Shown here: positions 1 to 9,063 of the stretch, one piece after another
How positions within the stretch are numbered: position 1 is the stretch's first letter
Layout: each line of letters starts with the position of its first letter
Assembly: GCA_017301995.1 (NCBI GenBank)
Contig: JAFLEH010000001.1
Location: 124,001 to 188,000, forward strand
From: Verrucomicrobiota bacterium
GTDB taxonomy: Bacteria > Verrucomicrobiota > Verrucomicrobiia > Verrucomicrobiales > Akkermansiaceae
Direction: 5' to 3'
Length of the DNA stretch: 64,000 nucleotides
The notes under the pieces: generated by a model
Seen by the model: only the letters and a program-made list of their open reading frames with translations
Told to the model about the DNA's origin: nothing
Databases searched by the model: none
Position numbers and translations under genes: made by a program

Positions 1-2288
1 TTCGCGTTGGAAACAAACTGCTCCACGCGCTTGCGGTCCGCCGCCATAACGAGTTCCTTGGCCTTCAGGGTGATTGCGCTGCCGCCGCTGGTGTCCATCG
101 CGGTTGGGGAAACCGCCGTTCCGCGTTCCCGATCGCCGCTCCATTCGATCACAAAGCCGGATGCCAGCAGGGATAGATCCAGCGGCTCCCAACCCGTTTT
201 CGGCCTAACAAGCAACGCCAGGCTGCCGTCGGCAGGCGGGGATTTGGCCCATTTGGCGACGGTCCACGGTTCTCCGGTCACCCAATTCCAGGCCTTGCCT
301 TTGAGAAACCCACCCAGCCAGACACCGTCCGGAGCCACCTGTGCATCAATGAATTCCGCCAGATGTCCGGCCTCCGCCGCATTGGACACCACGGCGAGGT
401 GTCCGCCCGAGCGTTCGGCCATATCCACCGCATCGCGCCAGGAAAGCGGCCGGGTTACGTAAAGGAAATACCTGCTGTCGGCGGCCACGGTTCCCGGAGG
501 ATAGTAGGGATTGGCTTCGCCTTGCGAGTCCCGGCAAGCCTGCAAAGCCGCCGCCATGGAAGCCGGATTCGAGCCGTCGCGGTGCCACTGGATGATGAAT
601 GGCTGAACCGCCTTGGAATCGAACGTCTTCATCCCGAACTTCCCAAGGGCCAGAAAATTGCCGAGCCCTTTCGGTGCCGGCGAGACGCTCCAGCGTTTTC
701 CGTCAAGCATCGTCCACTCGTCCCGGCCGCTGCGCCCGGCACCGATCCAAACGAACTCCTCGCCCGGAGCAAGCCGCTCCAGCCAATTGATGTCCTCGGT
801 GGAATTCGGCGTGGCGAGGTGACCTCCGAAACGCTCCGCATACCATGCGGCGTCCGCCCAGGTCATCGCGGTGGGAACCGCCAGAAAATCGCTGTCGCCC
901 CGACGCTGGACGCCGATCGGCATTTCGTCGCGCTTTCCGTTGACGAGGTCCAGCCGCAGGCGGGTGAGCGACTCCACGGTGGTCTCGGGCTTCGTTTCGG
1001 GCTTGGGAGGATCCTTCCGGGCGGTGGCTCCGGGTTGTGTGCCGGTCCCGGGACCCGTCGTCGGAGTCACGGTATTGCCTGGATTGCCTTGGCCGGGCTG
1101 TGTCTGTTGGTTGCCGTTTTTCGCGGCCTGCTGTTCTTCGCGCTGGCGCACGATTTCGCGGGCCCGCTGTTTCGCTTCGGCCTCCGCTTTCGCTTCGCGT
1201 TCGGCCTGAAGTTCGCGCTGGCGGATGTCGTCGCGCTCGCGGACTTCCCGGGCGATTTCGAGTTTCTTCCACGCGATGGCCACCGCGATGATGAGCGCCG
1301 CGATGATGAAAAGGTTACGAATGAAATGCCAGTTCGTCTTCATCTCGAACTGCACCTGCGGCGCGCCGCCCGGCGCGGAATCGGTCGCCCCCGCGGCAAC
1401 CGGACGTGCGCCGGCAAGCACTTTGGGCTGGGCCGCCGCGTTCGCTTTGACGGATCCCTTGGCCTGGGATTGCGTCTGCTTGACTTTCAGATAGCCGGTC
1501 AGCCAACGCGCCAATGCCGCCCTGAAAGTGGAGGCGTCTTGAAAGCGCTGGTTCGGGTCGGGATGGGTTGCCCTGCGCCAGATGTCATCCATGCCGGTTC
1601 CGCAGCCACATTTCGCCGAGGGCGGCGGCGAATCCGCGGTCTCGCGCTCACCCGTTAGAAGCTCGTAGAGAATCACGCCAACCGCATAAAGGTCGGACCG
1701 TTTGTCAGCCACCTCCGGGTGCTGAAGCAACTCGGGCGCAGAGTAACCCGGCGTTCCCATGACCAATCCGGATCCCTCGGCTTCCATGGGGCGCGCCAAG
1801 CCGAAATCTCCGATCTTCGGCTCCGCTTTCGGAGTGAGGAGCACGTTGGCCGGCTTGATATCGCGATGGATGATGCCGTTCTCGTGGGCGTGCCCCAGCC
1901 CGGCGCAGATCCCCTGGATCAGTTCGACCGCCTGTTTCGGATCGACCTGCTTGCCATAGGCGGAATGATAGAGCGATTTTCCGGGCACATACTCCATCAC
2001 GATGTAGAGCATCTCGTCCACCGAACCGGAGTCGTAAACGCCTATCAGATTGGGATGGTTGAGCCTCGCCATCGCGCGGGCCTCGGTCTCGAACGACTCG
2101 CGGAAACGGGGGTCCCTGCCAAACTCGCGGGGCAGGATCTTGATCGCGACATCGCGTGCCAGCGACCGCTGTTTGGCACGGTACACCGCGCCCATCCCAC
2201 CTTTGGCGATCAGCACTTCGAAGTCATAGGCCGGCAGGAGTTTTGCCAACTCTTCCAAGGTCGGGGCGGTGAAATCGTGGGTTGCCAT
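1..2288 (-). CDS. Transmembrane serine/threonine protein kinase with two C-type-lectin-like modules (C-terminus beyond the window)
   Basis: Reading the minus strand from ATG at 2288 gives an uninterrupted frame of about 762 residues that runs off the left edge. Residues 20-280 form a Hanks-type kinase: glycine loop AKGGMGAVYRA (28-38), VAIKIL lysine, catalytic loop HRDIKPANVLL (about 140), DFGLA and the GTPGYSAPE activation segment. One hydrophobic helix follows at about 320-341, then a charged Glu/Arg/Ala coiled coil (342-385) and a Pro/Thr/Gly linker. Two related modules (about 447-571 and 603-717) carry the C-type-lectin signature of aromatic/Trp residues and a GGHLA motif. The layout suggests a cytoplasmic kinase joined to an outside ligand-binding part that phosphorylates Ser/Thr. 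No partner gene is visible on this side. The kinase call is firm; the lectin-fold call is from pattern only. Confidence 0.88.
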   Translation of the reverse strand, partial: MATHDFTAPTLEELAKLLPAYDFEVLIAKGGMGAVYRAKQRSLARDVAIKILPREFGRDPRFRESFETEARAMARLNHPNLIGVYDSGSVDEMLYIVMEYVPGKSLYHSAYGKQVDPKQAVELIQGICAGLGHAHENGIIHRDIKPANVLLTPKAEPKIGDFGLARPMEAEGSGLVMGTPGYSAPELLQHPEVADKRSDLYAVGVILYELLTGERETADSPPPSAKCGCGTGMDDIWRRATHPDPNQRFQDASTFRAALARWLTGYLKVKQTQSQAKGSVKANAAAQPKVLAGARPVAAGATDSAPGGAPQVQFEMKTNWHFIRNLFIIAALIIAVAIAWKKLEIAREVRERDDIRQRELQAEREAKAEAEAKQRAREIVRQREEQQAAKNGNQQTQPGQGNPGNTVTPTTGPGTGTQPGATARKDPPKPETKPETTVESLTRLRLDLVNGKRDEMPIGVQRRGDSDFLAVPTAMTWADAAWYAERFGGHLATPNSTEDINWLERLAPGEEFVWIGAGRSGRDEWTMLDGKRWSVSPAPKGLGNFLALGKFGMKTFDSKAVQPFIIQWHRDGSNPASMAAALQACRDSQGEANPYYPPGTVAADSRYFLYVTRPLSWRDAVDMAERSGGHLAVVSNAAEAGHLAEFIDAQVAPDGVWLGGFLKGKAWNWVTGEPWTVAKWAKSPPADGSLALLVRPKTGWEPLDLSLLASGFVIEWSGDRERGTAVSPTAMDTSGGSAITLKAKELVMAADRKRVEQFVSNA

Positions 2289-2472
2289 GCGGGTTGGTCG
2301 GTAGGGACGCGCGGAAGCTAGCACCCGATCCCCGCCTTGCGAAGCGAAATCTCCCGGAACCCGAAAGATAAACCCGCCGGAATGCCGGCAACACGCGGGC
2401 TTGATTTCCCAGCCCTCCGCCTCCATGCTCCCCCGGCGGCGGAAATTCCCGCCGGTCCTTCTTTTCCTACCC

Positions 2473-3417
2473 ATGATCTCGTTCTCCAATCCCACCGTCA
2501 CGGTCCTGGTGATCTGTTTCGCCGCGTCGCTGGCGGCCTTCGTTGTCGCCGCGGTTTTTCGGGCGATCACCGTTCTAAGCCCATCGGCGGATGGCCCGGG
2601 ACCGGAGGACCTTCCGGCGGCCGGAAACGACGGTTCTCCCTATCAGCCCCCTTCGGTCCTACCCGCCATTCCCCCGCCGCTGCCGACGGGCAAGGTCCCG
2701 GTCGGCCACTACCGCAAACTCGACCTGATCTGGATGGGATTCATCGCGCTGATGTTCGCCTTTCTGTCCCTGGGAAACGCCTCGGTGGCCGCCGATAAAA
2801 CCGACATTGTAATCAGCGCCAACGGATTGCTGCAGTCGATCGGTTTTCAGCTTTTCATCACCACGCTCACCATCGCCATGGTGGTCTGGCGGGTCAATCC
2901 GGTGGCGTGGCTGGGTCTGCGCTGGCCGGGATGGCGCTGGGTGCTGCTGATCGCCCCGGTCTCCGTCCTAACAATGTGGTTTTTGAGCGCCGGGCTGTTT
3001 CTCAGCGGCTACATGGAGCTGATGAAATCGCTCGGCGTGGAAAGTACCCAGGACAGCGTGAAACTTCTCCAACAAACCAAGGACCCGCTGGTGCTCACGC
3101 TCATGGCCGTGGCCGCGGTGCTCGTCGCTCCGATATGCGAAGAGATTGTATTCCGCGGCTATCTCTATCCGGCGGCAAAGCGTTTTGCCGGTCCGTGGGT
3201 CGCGGGAGGAGCCACCGCGCTGATCTTCGCCGCCGCCCATGGCGCTCTGGCCCCGTTGCTGCCGCTGTTTGTTTTCGGAGCCCTGCTGGTGCTGGCCTAC
3301 GAGCTTACCGGCTCGCTATGGGCGCCGATGGCGATGCATTTCTGCTTCAACGGCGCCACCGTGGCGATCCAGCTCGCCGTCCGACTGTCAGGCATCGAAA
3401 TCCCGGATAACCTGTGA
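2473..3417 (+). CDS. CPBP-family intramembrane metalloprotease (CAAX-processing/bacteriocin-immunity type)
   Basis: A polytopic membrane protein of about 314 residues. The CPBP (Abi) catalytic motifs are present in order: EEIVFRGYLYP (motif 1, EExxxR), FAAAHGAL (motif 2 His) and HFCFNGA (motif 3, HxxxN). The first helix (residues 6-25) is followed by a Pro-rich loop. Family members are glutamic/metal-type intramembrane proteases with varied roles (prenyl-protein processing, bacteriocin self-immunity); the substrate cannot be read here. The ATG at 2473 puts the first helix at the N-terminus, while an in-frame ATG at 2425 would add a basic extension. The stop overlaps the GTG of thiL by four bases, so the two genes are probably translationally coupled, though no functional link is obvious. 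Confidence 0.85.
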   Translation: MISFSNPTVTVLVICFAASLAAFVVAAVFRAITVLSPSADGPGPEDLPAAGNDGSPYQPPSVLPAIPPPLPTGKVPVGHYRKLDLIWMGFIALMFAFLSLGNASVAADKTDIVISANGLLQSIGFQLFITTLTIAMVVWRVNPVAWLGLRWPGWRWVLLIAPVSVLTMWFLSAGLFLSGYMELMKSLGVESTQDSVKLLQQTKDPLVLTLMAVAAVLVAPICEEIVFRGYLYPAAKRFAGPWVAGGATALIFAAAHGALAPLLPLFVFGALLVLAYELTGSLWAPMAMHFCFNGATVAIQLAVRLSGIEIPDNL

Positions 3418-4307
3418 ACACCCTCAGCGACATCGGCGAGGACGCGCTAATCCGGCGCCTAACCACCTTGCTGCCGCTCGCCGCGGATCCCGCCGCCGGC
3501 CCCGGAGATGACTGCGCGGTCATCGATCCCGGTGAAAACTCCCCCACCCTCACGCTGCTGAAAACCGACGCGCTGGTGGAACACGTCCACTATCTGCCGG
3601 ACGCGGCCGCTTCGGATGTGGGCTGGAAGGCCATCGCGCGGGTCGTCTCGGATTTCTCCGCGATGGGCGGCACGCCGGACCGGTTTCTCATCACCCTCGC
3701 GCTGCCGGGGGAAACACCGGTCGCCTGGGTGGAATCCCTCTATCAGGGAATGGCCGCGTGCATGACCCGCTTCGGCGGATTGCTGGCCGGCGGAGAAACC
3801 ACTTCGGTCCCCGCGGGCTCCGCCAAGGTGATCTCGGTGGCCGCCACCGGCACCGTCCGCCGCGAACACCTCACCCTGCGTTCAACCGCCAACATCGGCG
3901 ACGCGATTTTCGTTACAGGCACCCTCGGCGGATCGATCCGTGGAAAACACCTCACCTTCGCCCCCCGCGCCGAAGCCGCCTCGTGGCTCGCCAACCACGC
4001 CAAGCCGTCGGCAGTGATGGACATCTCCGACGGCCTGGCGAAGGACCTCCCCCGCCTCGCCGCCGCCTCGGGTTGCGGATTCCGGCTGGACCCGCGAGCC
4101 ATTCCGGTTACCCCCGGATGTACCCTGGAGCAGGCCCTCGGCGATGGAGAGGACTTCGAGCTGCTCATCACCCTGCCGCCGGGAACAATCCCCCGTTTGT
4201 CACAATGGCCCGCCGGTTTCCCAGCCCTCACCCGCATCGGCACCATCACCGCCGCCGACGACTCCGATAACCTAACCGGCGGATGGGAGCACTTTGGGAA
4301 ATACTAA
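3414..4307 (+). CDS. thiL: Thiamine-monophosphate kinase
   Basis: Phosphorylates thiamine monophosphate to the cofactor thiamine diphosphate with ATP in the cytoplasm. The 297-residue protein has the family N-terminus (DIGEDALIRRL), the Mg/ATP motif GDDCAVID, the SDFSAMGG segment and the later MDISDGLAKDLPRL and GDGEDFELL motifs of the PurM/ThiL fold. Length is slightly below the usual 310-330 residues. The start is GTG at 3414, inside the stop region of the CPBP gene (GTGA overlap). No other thiamine genes lie in the window. Confidence 0.93.
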   Translation: MNTLSDIGEDALIRRLTTLLPLAADPAAGPGDDCAVIDPGENSPTLTLLKTDALVEHVHYLPDAAASDVGWKAIARVVSDFSAMGGTPDRFLITLALPGETPVAWVESLYQGMAACMTRFGGLLAGGETTSVPAGSAKVISVAATGTVRREHLTLRSTANIGDAIFVTGTLGGSIRGKHLTFAPRAEAASWLANHAKPSAVMDISDGLAKDLPRLAAASGCGFRLDPRAIPVTPGCTLEQALGDGEDFELLITLPPGTIPRLSQWPAGFPALTRIGTITAADDSDNLTGGWEHFGKY

Positions 4308-4343
4308 ACCCCAAATCCGAAGACACCAGCACCCCGCTCTAAC

Positions 4344-5234
4344 ATGTCCGATTCCGATCAGACCGCGTTTCTGGAATTCCAGCGCGTGGAAAAGAGTGCG
4401 TCGCCGCTGACGCTCGGCAACTACGAACGGGCGCTGGATGCCTATCGGGATTGGCGCGGCGAACGGTTTTCCGGCTGGCGCGAGGCCGTGGCAGATGATT
4501 TTCGCGACTATTTGTTCGCGCTGATGAAACAGGGGCTGAAACGATCCACCATTCGGCTGCGTTTCGCCGCGCTCAGGTCGTTTTACAAGTATCTCGTGCT
4601 GCGCCGGGGGCTTGCCCACAGTCCGGTGGCGGAAGTCCAGCTTCCCAAACCCGAGCGCCGCCTGCCGGTTGTGCTAACCATCCAACAAATCGACGAACTG
4701 CTCACCCTGCCCTTGCGGACAGAGCCCGCGAAAACCGCTCCCGAATGGCTTCCGCTGCGCGACGCGGCGATCCTGGAGCTGTTCTATTCGTCCGGCCTCC
4801 GGATTTCGGAATTGCTCGCAATTGATATCAGGGACCTCGATTTCATCGGAGAAACCGTCCGGGTCCGCGGGAAGGGCGCCAAGGAGCGTATCGTCCCCAT
4901 CGGCACCCCCGCGCTCAACGCGATCCAGCGCTACCGCCAGGCCGCCGCCGTCACTTCCGGGCCGTTGTTTCTCAGCAAACTCCGCCGCCGCATCACCCAG
5001 CAGGCCGTGGATCTGCTGCTGAAAAAGTACCTCAAACTCAGTGGTATTCCGTTCGGTGTGAGTCCGCACAAACTCCGCCACAGCTTCGCCACCCACTTGC
5101 TAGACGCCGGCGCGGATTTGCGCAGCGTGCAGTCGCTGTTGGGACACGCGTCCCTATCCACCACCCAGATCTACACCCACGTCACCAAGGAGCGCCTCAA
5201 GACGGCCTACGACCAGGCGCACCCGCGCGCTTGA
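4344..5234 (+). CDS. xerC: Tyrosine site-specific recombinase, XerC/XerD type
   Basis: A 296-residue integrase with an N-terminal SAM-like core-binding domain (residues 1-95) and a catalytic domain carrying the Arg of SGLRISELL, the HKLRHSFATHLLDAGADL box (His-x-x-Arg), LLGHASLSTTQIYTHV and the nucleophilic Tyr. Length and motifs fit the chromosomal XerC/XerD enzymes that resolve chromosome dimers at dif, rather than phage integrases. No dif-like site, excisionase or mobile genes are adjacent, and the neighbours are housekeeping genes, which supports a host role. XerC and XerD cannot be told apart here, so the symbol is tentative. Confidence 0.85.
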   Translation: MSDSDQTAFLEFQRVEKSASPLTLGNYERALDAYRDWRGERFSGWREAVADDFRDYLFALMKQGLKRSTIRLRFAALRSFYKYLVLRRGLAHSPVAEVQLPKPERRLPVVLTIQQIDELLTLPLRTEPAKTAPEWLPLRDAAILELFYSSGLRISELLAIDIRDLDFIGETVRVRGKGAKERIVPIGTPALNAIQRYRQAAAVTSGPLFLSKLRRRITQQAVDLLLKKYLKLSGIPFGVSPHKLRHSFATHLLDAGADLRSVQSLLGHASLSTTQIYTHVTKERLKTAYDQAHPRA

Positions 5235-5235
5235 T

Positions 5236-5550
5236 TCAGTAGCCGCCTCCGTAGTAACCGCCGTATCCGTACCCTCCCGGATAGCCTCCGCCCACACTCA
5301 CCCCATAGCTGGTGTGGGAGCCACCCCGCGGACCGCAATGCCCGTGATGGTGCCGGTTGTTCTGGCCGATCGCATACCCGATCAATCCCGCCGCCGCGAT
5401 GCCGGCCGCGGCCATGCCGGGATCCACCGACTGGACCGGGCGACCGTAATAATCATAAGTGGTCGTGCAGCTTGTGCCGGACAACGCCAGTGCTGCGGAC
5501 AGCGCCAGGCAGGCGGCCAATCGGAAACGGCGGACGATTCGGGTATCCAT
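5236..5550 (-). CDS. Small Gly/Tyr-rich lipoprotein
   Basis: A 104-residue protein with a basic, hydrophobic signal sequence ending in a lipobox (LSGTSC), so it should be lipidated at Cys28. The mature part has an Ala/Gly-rich hydrophobic stretch (MAAAGIAAAGLIGYAIG), a His-rich patch (NNRHHHGHCG) and a C-terminal tail almost entirely of Gly and Tyr. The hydrophobic glycine segment resembles glycine-zipper (OmpA/Rick17kDa-like) envelope lipoproteins. It converges on the Xer gene with one base between the two stops. The His patch could bind metal, but this is a guess. No specific function recognised. Confidence 0.75.
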   Translation of the reverse strand: MDTRIVRRFRLAACLALSAALALSGTSCTTTYDYYGRPVQSVDPGMAAAGIAAAGLIGYAIGQNNRHHHGHCGPRGGSHTSYGVSVGGGYPGGYGYGGYYGGGY

Positions 5551-5697
5551 GCCCGGTCTGACGCGCCACGCGGAGTTTTATTCGATGCCCGGCGCGGAAT
5601 TTCTCCTATCCTGCCGGCCGCTGCGCGGAAATTCCGATTATCCTATTGCATTTCCCGTGATCTTCGATTAATCGTCGCCGCCCCGCGCCGATCTACC

Positions 5698-6342
5698 ATG
5701 CATCACGCCCTACCCATCCTCCGCATTGCCGCAGCCGCGTCCGCCCTGCTTCTGGCCAGTTGCGCCACGAAGACGACACCGCCACCGACGACGGACGCGT
5801 CCGGCAAGTTCGTCAACCCCTATCCGCCGGGTACCTACGAACATTTTACCGCAGAGCCTACCTATCCGAAAACCTATTCCATCTGGAAAAACGAGGAGTT
5901 GCTCGCCAAAACCAACCCGGAAAACTCCAGCCTCCGCATCCTGACCGGAAAACAGCGCGGACTCCTGATGAACGGCGAGGACATTGTGATGGACTATCCG
6001 ATCTGCTCGGGGCGCAATGGTTATGAAACCCCCAAGGGCGAATACAGGATTTCCGAGAAAGTCGTGGACAAGCGGTCCAACCGCTACGGACGCATCTATG
6101 ACTCGGAAGGCGACTGTGTGAACAGTGACGCCGACATCCTGAAGGACCAGGTGCCGGAAGGCGGACGCTTCGAGGGAGCCGCCATGCGCTACTGGATGCG
6201 TCTCACCAACGACGGCATCGGCCATCACATCGGACCGGTCAAACGCTACCGCGCGTCGCACGGCTGCATCCGCGGCCCCGGCTCGGCCGTTCCGATCGTC
6301 CACAACAAGGTGAAACTCGGCACCAAAGTGGTCGTCGAATAG
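5698..6342 (+). CDS. L,D-transpeptidase (YkuD domain) lipoprotein
   Basis: A 214-residue protein with a lipoprotein signal peptide (lipobox LLASC, Cys21). The YkuD catalytic signature HRASHGCIRG-like sequence (residues about 182-190, YRASHGCIR) supplies the nucleophilic Cys and catalytic His; an upstream HHIG segment matches the conserved His strand. The YkuD fold makes 3-3 peptidoglycan cross-links or attaches lipoproteins to peptidoglycan, acting in the periplasm. ATG at 5698 is the only start that gives a clean signal peptide. It is divergent from the Gly/Tyr-rich lipoprotein across a 147-base gap, so both may share a promoter region. Confidence 0.87.
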   Translation: MHHALPILRIAAAASALLLASCATKTTPPPTTDASGKFVNPYPPGTYEHFTAEPTYPKTYSIWKNEELLAKTNPENSSLRILTGKQRGLLMNGEDIVMDYPICSGRNGYETPKGEYRISEKVVDKRSNRYGRIYDSEGDCVNSDADILKDQVPEGGRFEGAAMRYWMRLTNDGIGHHIGPVKRYRASHGCIRGPGSAVPIVHNKVKLGTKVVVE

Positions 6343-6359
6343 TCGCGGAGCGATTCCAG

Positions 6360-7631
6360 ATGCCATCCGCCCGCAAACCGGAAATCATGGCGCCGGGCGG
6401 CAGTTGGGCCAGCCTGCGCGCGGCCCTCCAGGCCGGTGCCGACGCGGTCTATTTCGGCATCCGCGGGTTCAACATGCGGGAGAACTCCAGCAATTTCCGC
6501 ACCGCGGAACTGCCCAAAATCGCGGAGACCTGCCATGCCTCGGGGGCCAAAGCCTATCTGGCGCTCAATACCATCATCTACGAGGACGAAATCGCCCGAA
6601 TGAAGCGCGTCCTGACCGCCGCGAAGACCGCCGGCATCGACGCGGTGATCGCGTGGGACATGGCGGTAGTCCAGGCCGCCACCGATCTCGGGCTGCCGGT
6701 GTTTCTATCCACCCAGATGTCGGTATCGAACTCCGTGGCGCTCGAATCGTTTTACCGCACCCACGGCATCCGCCGTTTTGTGCTGGCACGTGAGTGTACG
6801 CTCGACCAAATCCGCTCGATTCGCCGCCGCCTCAGCGCCCGGCTCGGAGCCGCGGCCAAGGAGATCGAGATCGAGGTCTTCGCCCACGGTGCGATGTGCG
6901 TTTCGGTCAGCGGACGCTGCTATATGTCGGAATCCACCACCGGAAAATCCGCCAACCGCGGCCAGTGTACCCAGCCGTGCCGCCGGCCCTATCAGATCAC
7001 CGCCGCCGACAACGAGGTTTCCTATCGGATGGGTGAGAATTACCTGCTCAGCCCGCAAGACCTCTGTACCCTGCCGTTCATCGAGCGGCTGTTGGAAGCC
7101 GGGGTTGATAGCCTGAAAATCGAGGGCCGCGGCCGCTCGCCGGACTACGTGGCCACCGTCACCGCCGCCTATCGGAAAGCCGTGGACCACTATTTCGCCA
7201 ACCGCCGGAAACCGGATTTCGCCGCCGGTTTCCAAGCGCTCAAGGACTCGCTGACGCGCGAACTCGATTCGGTGTTCCACCGCGGCCTTTCCTCGGGTTT
7301 CTTCATGGGCAAACCGCTGGACCAGTGGACCGGCGCTCCTAACAACCAAGCGTCCCACCGCAAGGTCCGGGTGGGCGATGTGGCGAAATACTACCGCAAG
7401 GCCGGGGCCGCCGAACTGCGAATCCGCGAGACCGGTTTCGCCCCCGGTGACGAGATTCTCATCCAAGGCCCCACCACCGGCGTGGTCCGCATCAAGGTGG
7501 AGTCCATCCAAATCGACCACCGGTCGGTTCCCTCAGCCCGCAAGGGGGAATCGGTTGCCGTCCAATGCCCGCTACAGGTCCGCGCCGGCGACCATGTTTA
7601 TCGGATGGTTGCCGCCAGATCCTCCTCCTGA
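6360..7631 (+). CDS. Peptidase U32-family protein (TrhP/RlhA-type RNA hydroxylation factor)
   Basis: A 423-residue protein with the U32 N-terminal TIM-barrel start (PEIMAPGGSWASLRAAL, GADAVYFG) and the family signature around EVFAHGAMCVSVSGRCYMS (residues 177-195), including the Cys residues of the U32 motif, then NRGQCTQPCRRPY with two more Cys. Characterised U32 proteins (TrhP/YegQ, RlhA) take part in prephenate-dependent hydroxylation of tRNA U34 or 23S rRNA C2501 and carry Fe-S clusters, while older annotations call them collagenase-like proteases. The sequence fits the RNA-modification clade but does not settle which RNA. It starts 17 bases after the L,D-transpeptidase stop and may be co-transcribed. 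Confidence 0.85.
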   Translation: MPSARKPEIMAPGGSWASLRAALQAGADAVYFGIRGFNMRENSSNFRTAELPKIAETCHASGAKAYLALNTIIYEDEIARMKRVLTAAKTAGIDAVIAWDMAVVQAATDLGLPVFLSTQMSVSNSVALESFYRTHGIRRFVLARECTLDQIRSIRRRLSARLGAAAKEIEIEVFAHGAMCVSVSGRCYMSESTTGKSANRGQCTQPCRRPYQITAADNEVSYRMGENYLLSPQDLCTLPFIERLLEAGVDSLKIEGRGRSPDYVATVTAAYRKAVDHYFANRRKPDFAAGFQALKDSLTRELDSVFHRGLSSGFFMGKPLDQWTGAPNNQASHRKVRVGDVAKYYRKAGAAELRIRETGFAPGDEILIQGPTTGVVRIKVESIQIDHRSVPSARKGESVAVQCPLQVRAGDHVYRMVAARSSS

Positions 7632-7656
7632 GAACCCGGCGAGACCATTCTCGCAA

Positions 7657-8961
7657 TCACTTCTCCTCCCCGAACCGGCGCTTGGCGAACTCCGCGTATT
7701 GCTGCCAGTCATATTCGGTCAGGTCGTGCTTTCCCTCCCGGATATGATAGCCGATGGCATCGCCCACCGGTTTTCCCGGCGGCGGTTGCGTGGTGGTGCC
7801 GTAGCCTTTCATCCCGAACAGCGCGAACACCGGTTCCGCATCGAGCCCCGCGAGGAATTCACCCTTCGGGTCGGCCCAGCGGTCGTCCACCGCACTGGCG
7901 ATATATATCGAACGTGGAGCAATCAGTGCGACAAGCATATGCTGATCCACCGGGCAATCCGCCGCCTTGCCGGCATACCGGGCGTAGGTGGGTGTGAACC
8001 AATGGGGGAACGCCTTGGTGATGATCGCCGTGGTTTCGCCGATGTCCCTCCGCATCAGCGCCGCTCCACCTTCGCCGGATTCGTTGGAAACCACCAGCGA
8101 GAACCGAGGATCGCACGCGCCCGCCCACAGCGCGGTTTTCCCCAATCGGGAGTGCCCGATCACCGCAAGATGCTTCGAATCGATATCCGGGTCCGACTCA
8201 AGGCAATCGGCGATCCGGCTGAGTCCCCATGCCCACGCGCCGATCGCGCCCCACTCGCCGTCGCACCACACGGTTTTCGCCCCGTCCGGGCTGAGGGCCG
8301 CCCGCAAGCCGGTTTTCCATCCGTCGGCATGGTCGGGTTCCAGATCGCCGCAATACGCGGTGGCCACGGCGAATCCGCGTTCCATCAACATCTTCAGCGG
8401 CCAGCGGCCTAACTCCTTTCCACGGCTCAGTTCGGTGGCGCGGTTGCCCTCTGCGCCTCCGGTCTTGTCCTCGCGCATCCAGCGGGCGGAAAGGGGGATG
8501 TCCGGTTCGTCGCTCACGGCGTGGTTGCCATTGAAACTGAGTCCCGCGAAGCATGGCGCGGGGCCGGTCCGCTTGTTGGGAACATATAACATAACATCCA
8601 TCCCCTGCCATGCCGGATGCCCGGGCAGCGAAACGTGCACCAGCTTTCGGGTGGCCAATCCCCCCAGCGCGTCACGTTTTATCCCGGCTATCTTCCACTC
8701 GACCTTCCCCCACGCTTCCGGCGGCGGCGTTTTCCCATACACATGCCGCTCGAACATCGCCACGATCTCCGGCCGGCGAATCTTGATCCATGCGTCGGCC
8801 GTCTCCACCGTTTGTCCTGCGGAAGTCTTCAGCAATTCTGGCAACGGCAGGTTGCCCGCCTTGCTTTCGTCGTAGTTCACCACCGGCTCCGGTTCGGCGG
8901 CATACGCCATCCCGCATGCCACGGCAACCAACCAGCAACCTGATATCATCCTTTTCATCAT
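7657..8961 (-). CDS. Secreted carbohydrate esterase family 15 (glucuronoyl esterase-like)
   Basis: A 434-residue alpha/beta hydrolase with an N-terminal signal peptide (cleavage near AYA-AEP). The CE15 nucleophile motif is IGHSRLGKTALWAG (about residues 260-273, Ser in GHSRLGK), followed by the NESGEGGAAL segment; the catalytic His is in IREGKHDLTEYDW. CE15 enzymes cleave the ester between lignin alcohols and 4-O-methyl-glucuronic acid on glucuronoxylan, outside the cytoplasm. The next genes (NagZ-like, GH13) are also glycan-active, so the block looks like a small polysaccharide-use region, though the genes are not one operon. Tandem ATG codons at 8961/8958 make the exact start uncertain by one residue. 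Confidence 0.83.
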   Translation of the reverse strand: MMKRMISGCWLVAVACGMAYAAEPEPVVNYDESKAGNLPLPELLKTSAGQTVETADAWIKIRRPEIVAMFERHVYGKTPPPEAWGKVEWKIAGIKRDALGGLATRKLVHVSLPGHPAWQGMDVMLYVPNKRTGPAPCFAGLSFNGNHAVSDEPDIPLSARWMREDKTGGAEGNRATELSRGKELGRWPLKMLMERGFAVATAYCGDLEPDHADGWKTGLRAALSPDGAKTVWCDGEWGAIGAWAWGLSRIADCLESDPDIDSKHLAVIGHSRLGKTALWAGACDPRFSLVVSNESGEGGAALMRRDIGETTAIITKAFPHWFTPTYARYAGKAADCPVDQHMLVALIAPRSIYIASAVDDRWADPKGEFLAGLDAEPVFALFGMKGYGTTTQPPPGKPVGDAIGYHIREGKHDLTEYDWQQYAEFAKRRFGEEK

Positions 8962-9063
8962 GACTCCGGAAACGCTCCGGGGTGCCGCATCCTGTCACCG
9001 GAATCATCACCGCCGGCCCGGAATGGCCACCATTTGGCGTGCTCTCGCGGCGAAAACCGGCGT

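Noticed and set aside
363..1658. Long plus-strand open frame over the kinase gene
   Set aside because: It is the antisense of the kinase coding region, Arg/Gly-rich with no domain. The minus-strand frame has all kinase motifs.
4344..5234. Phage or island integrase
   Set aside because: Length and motifs fit Xer recombinases, and there is no attachment site, tRNA or phage gene nearby.
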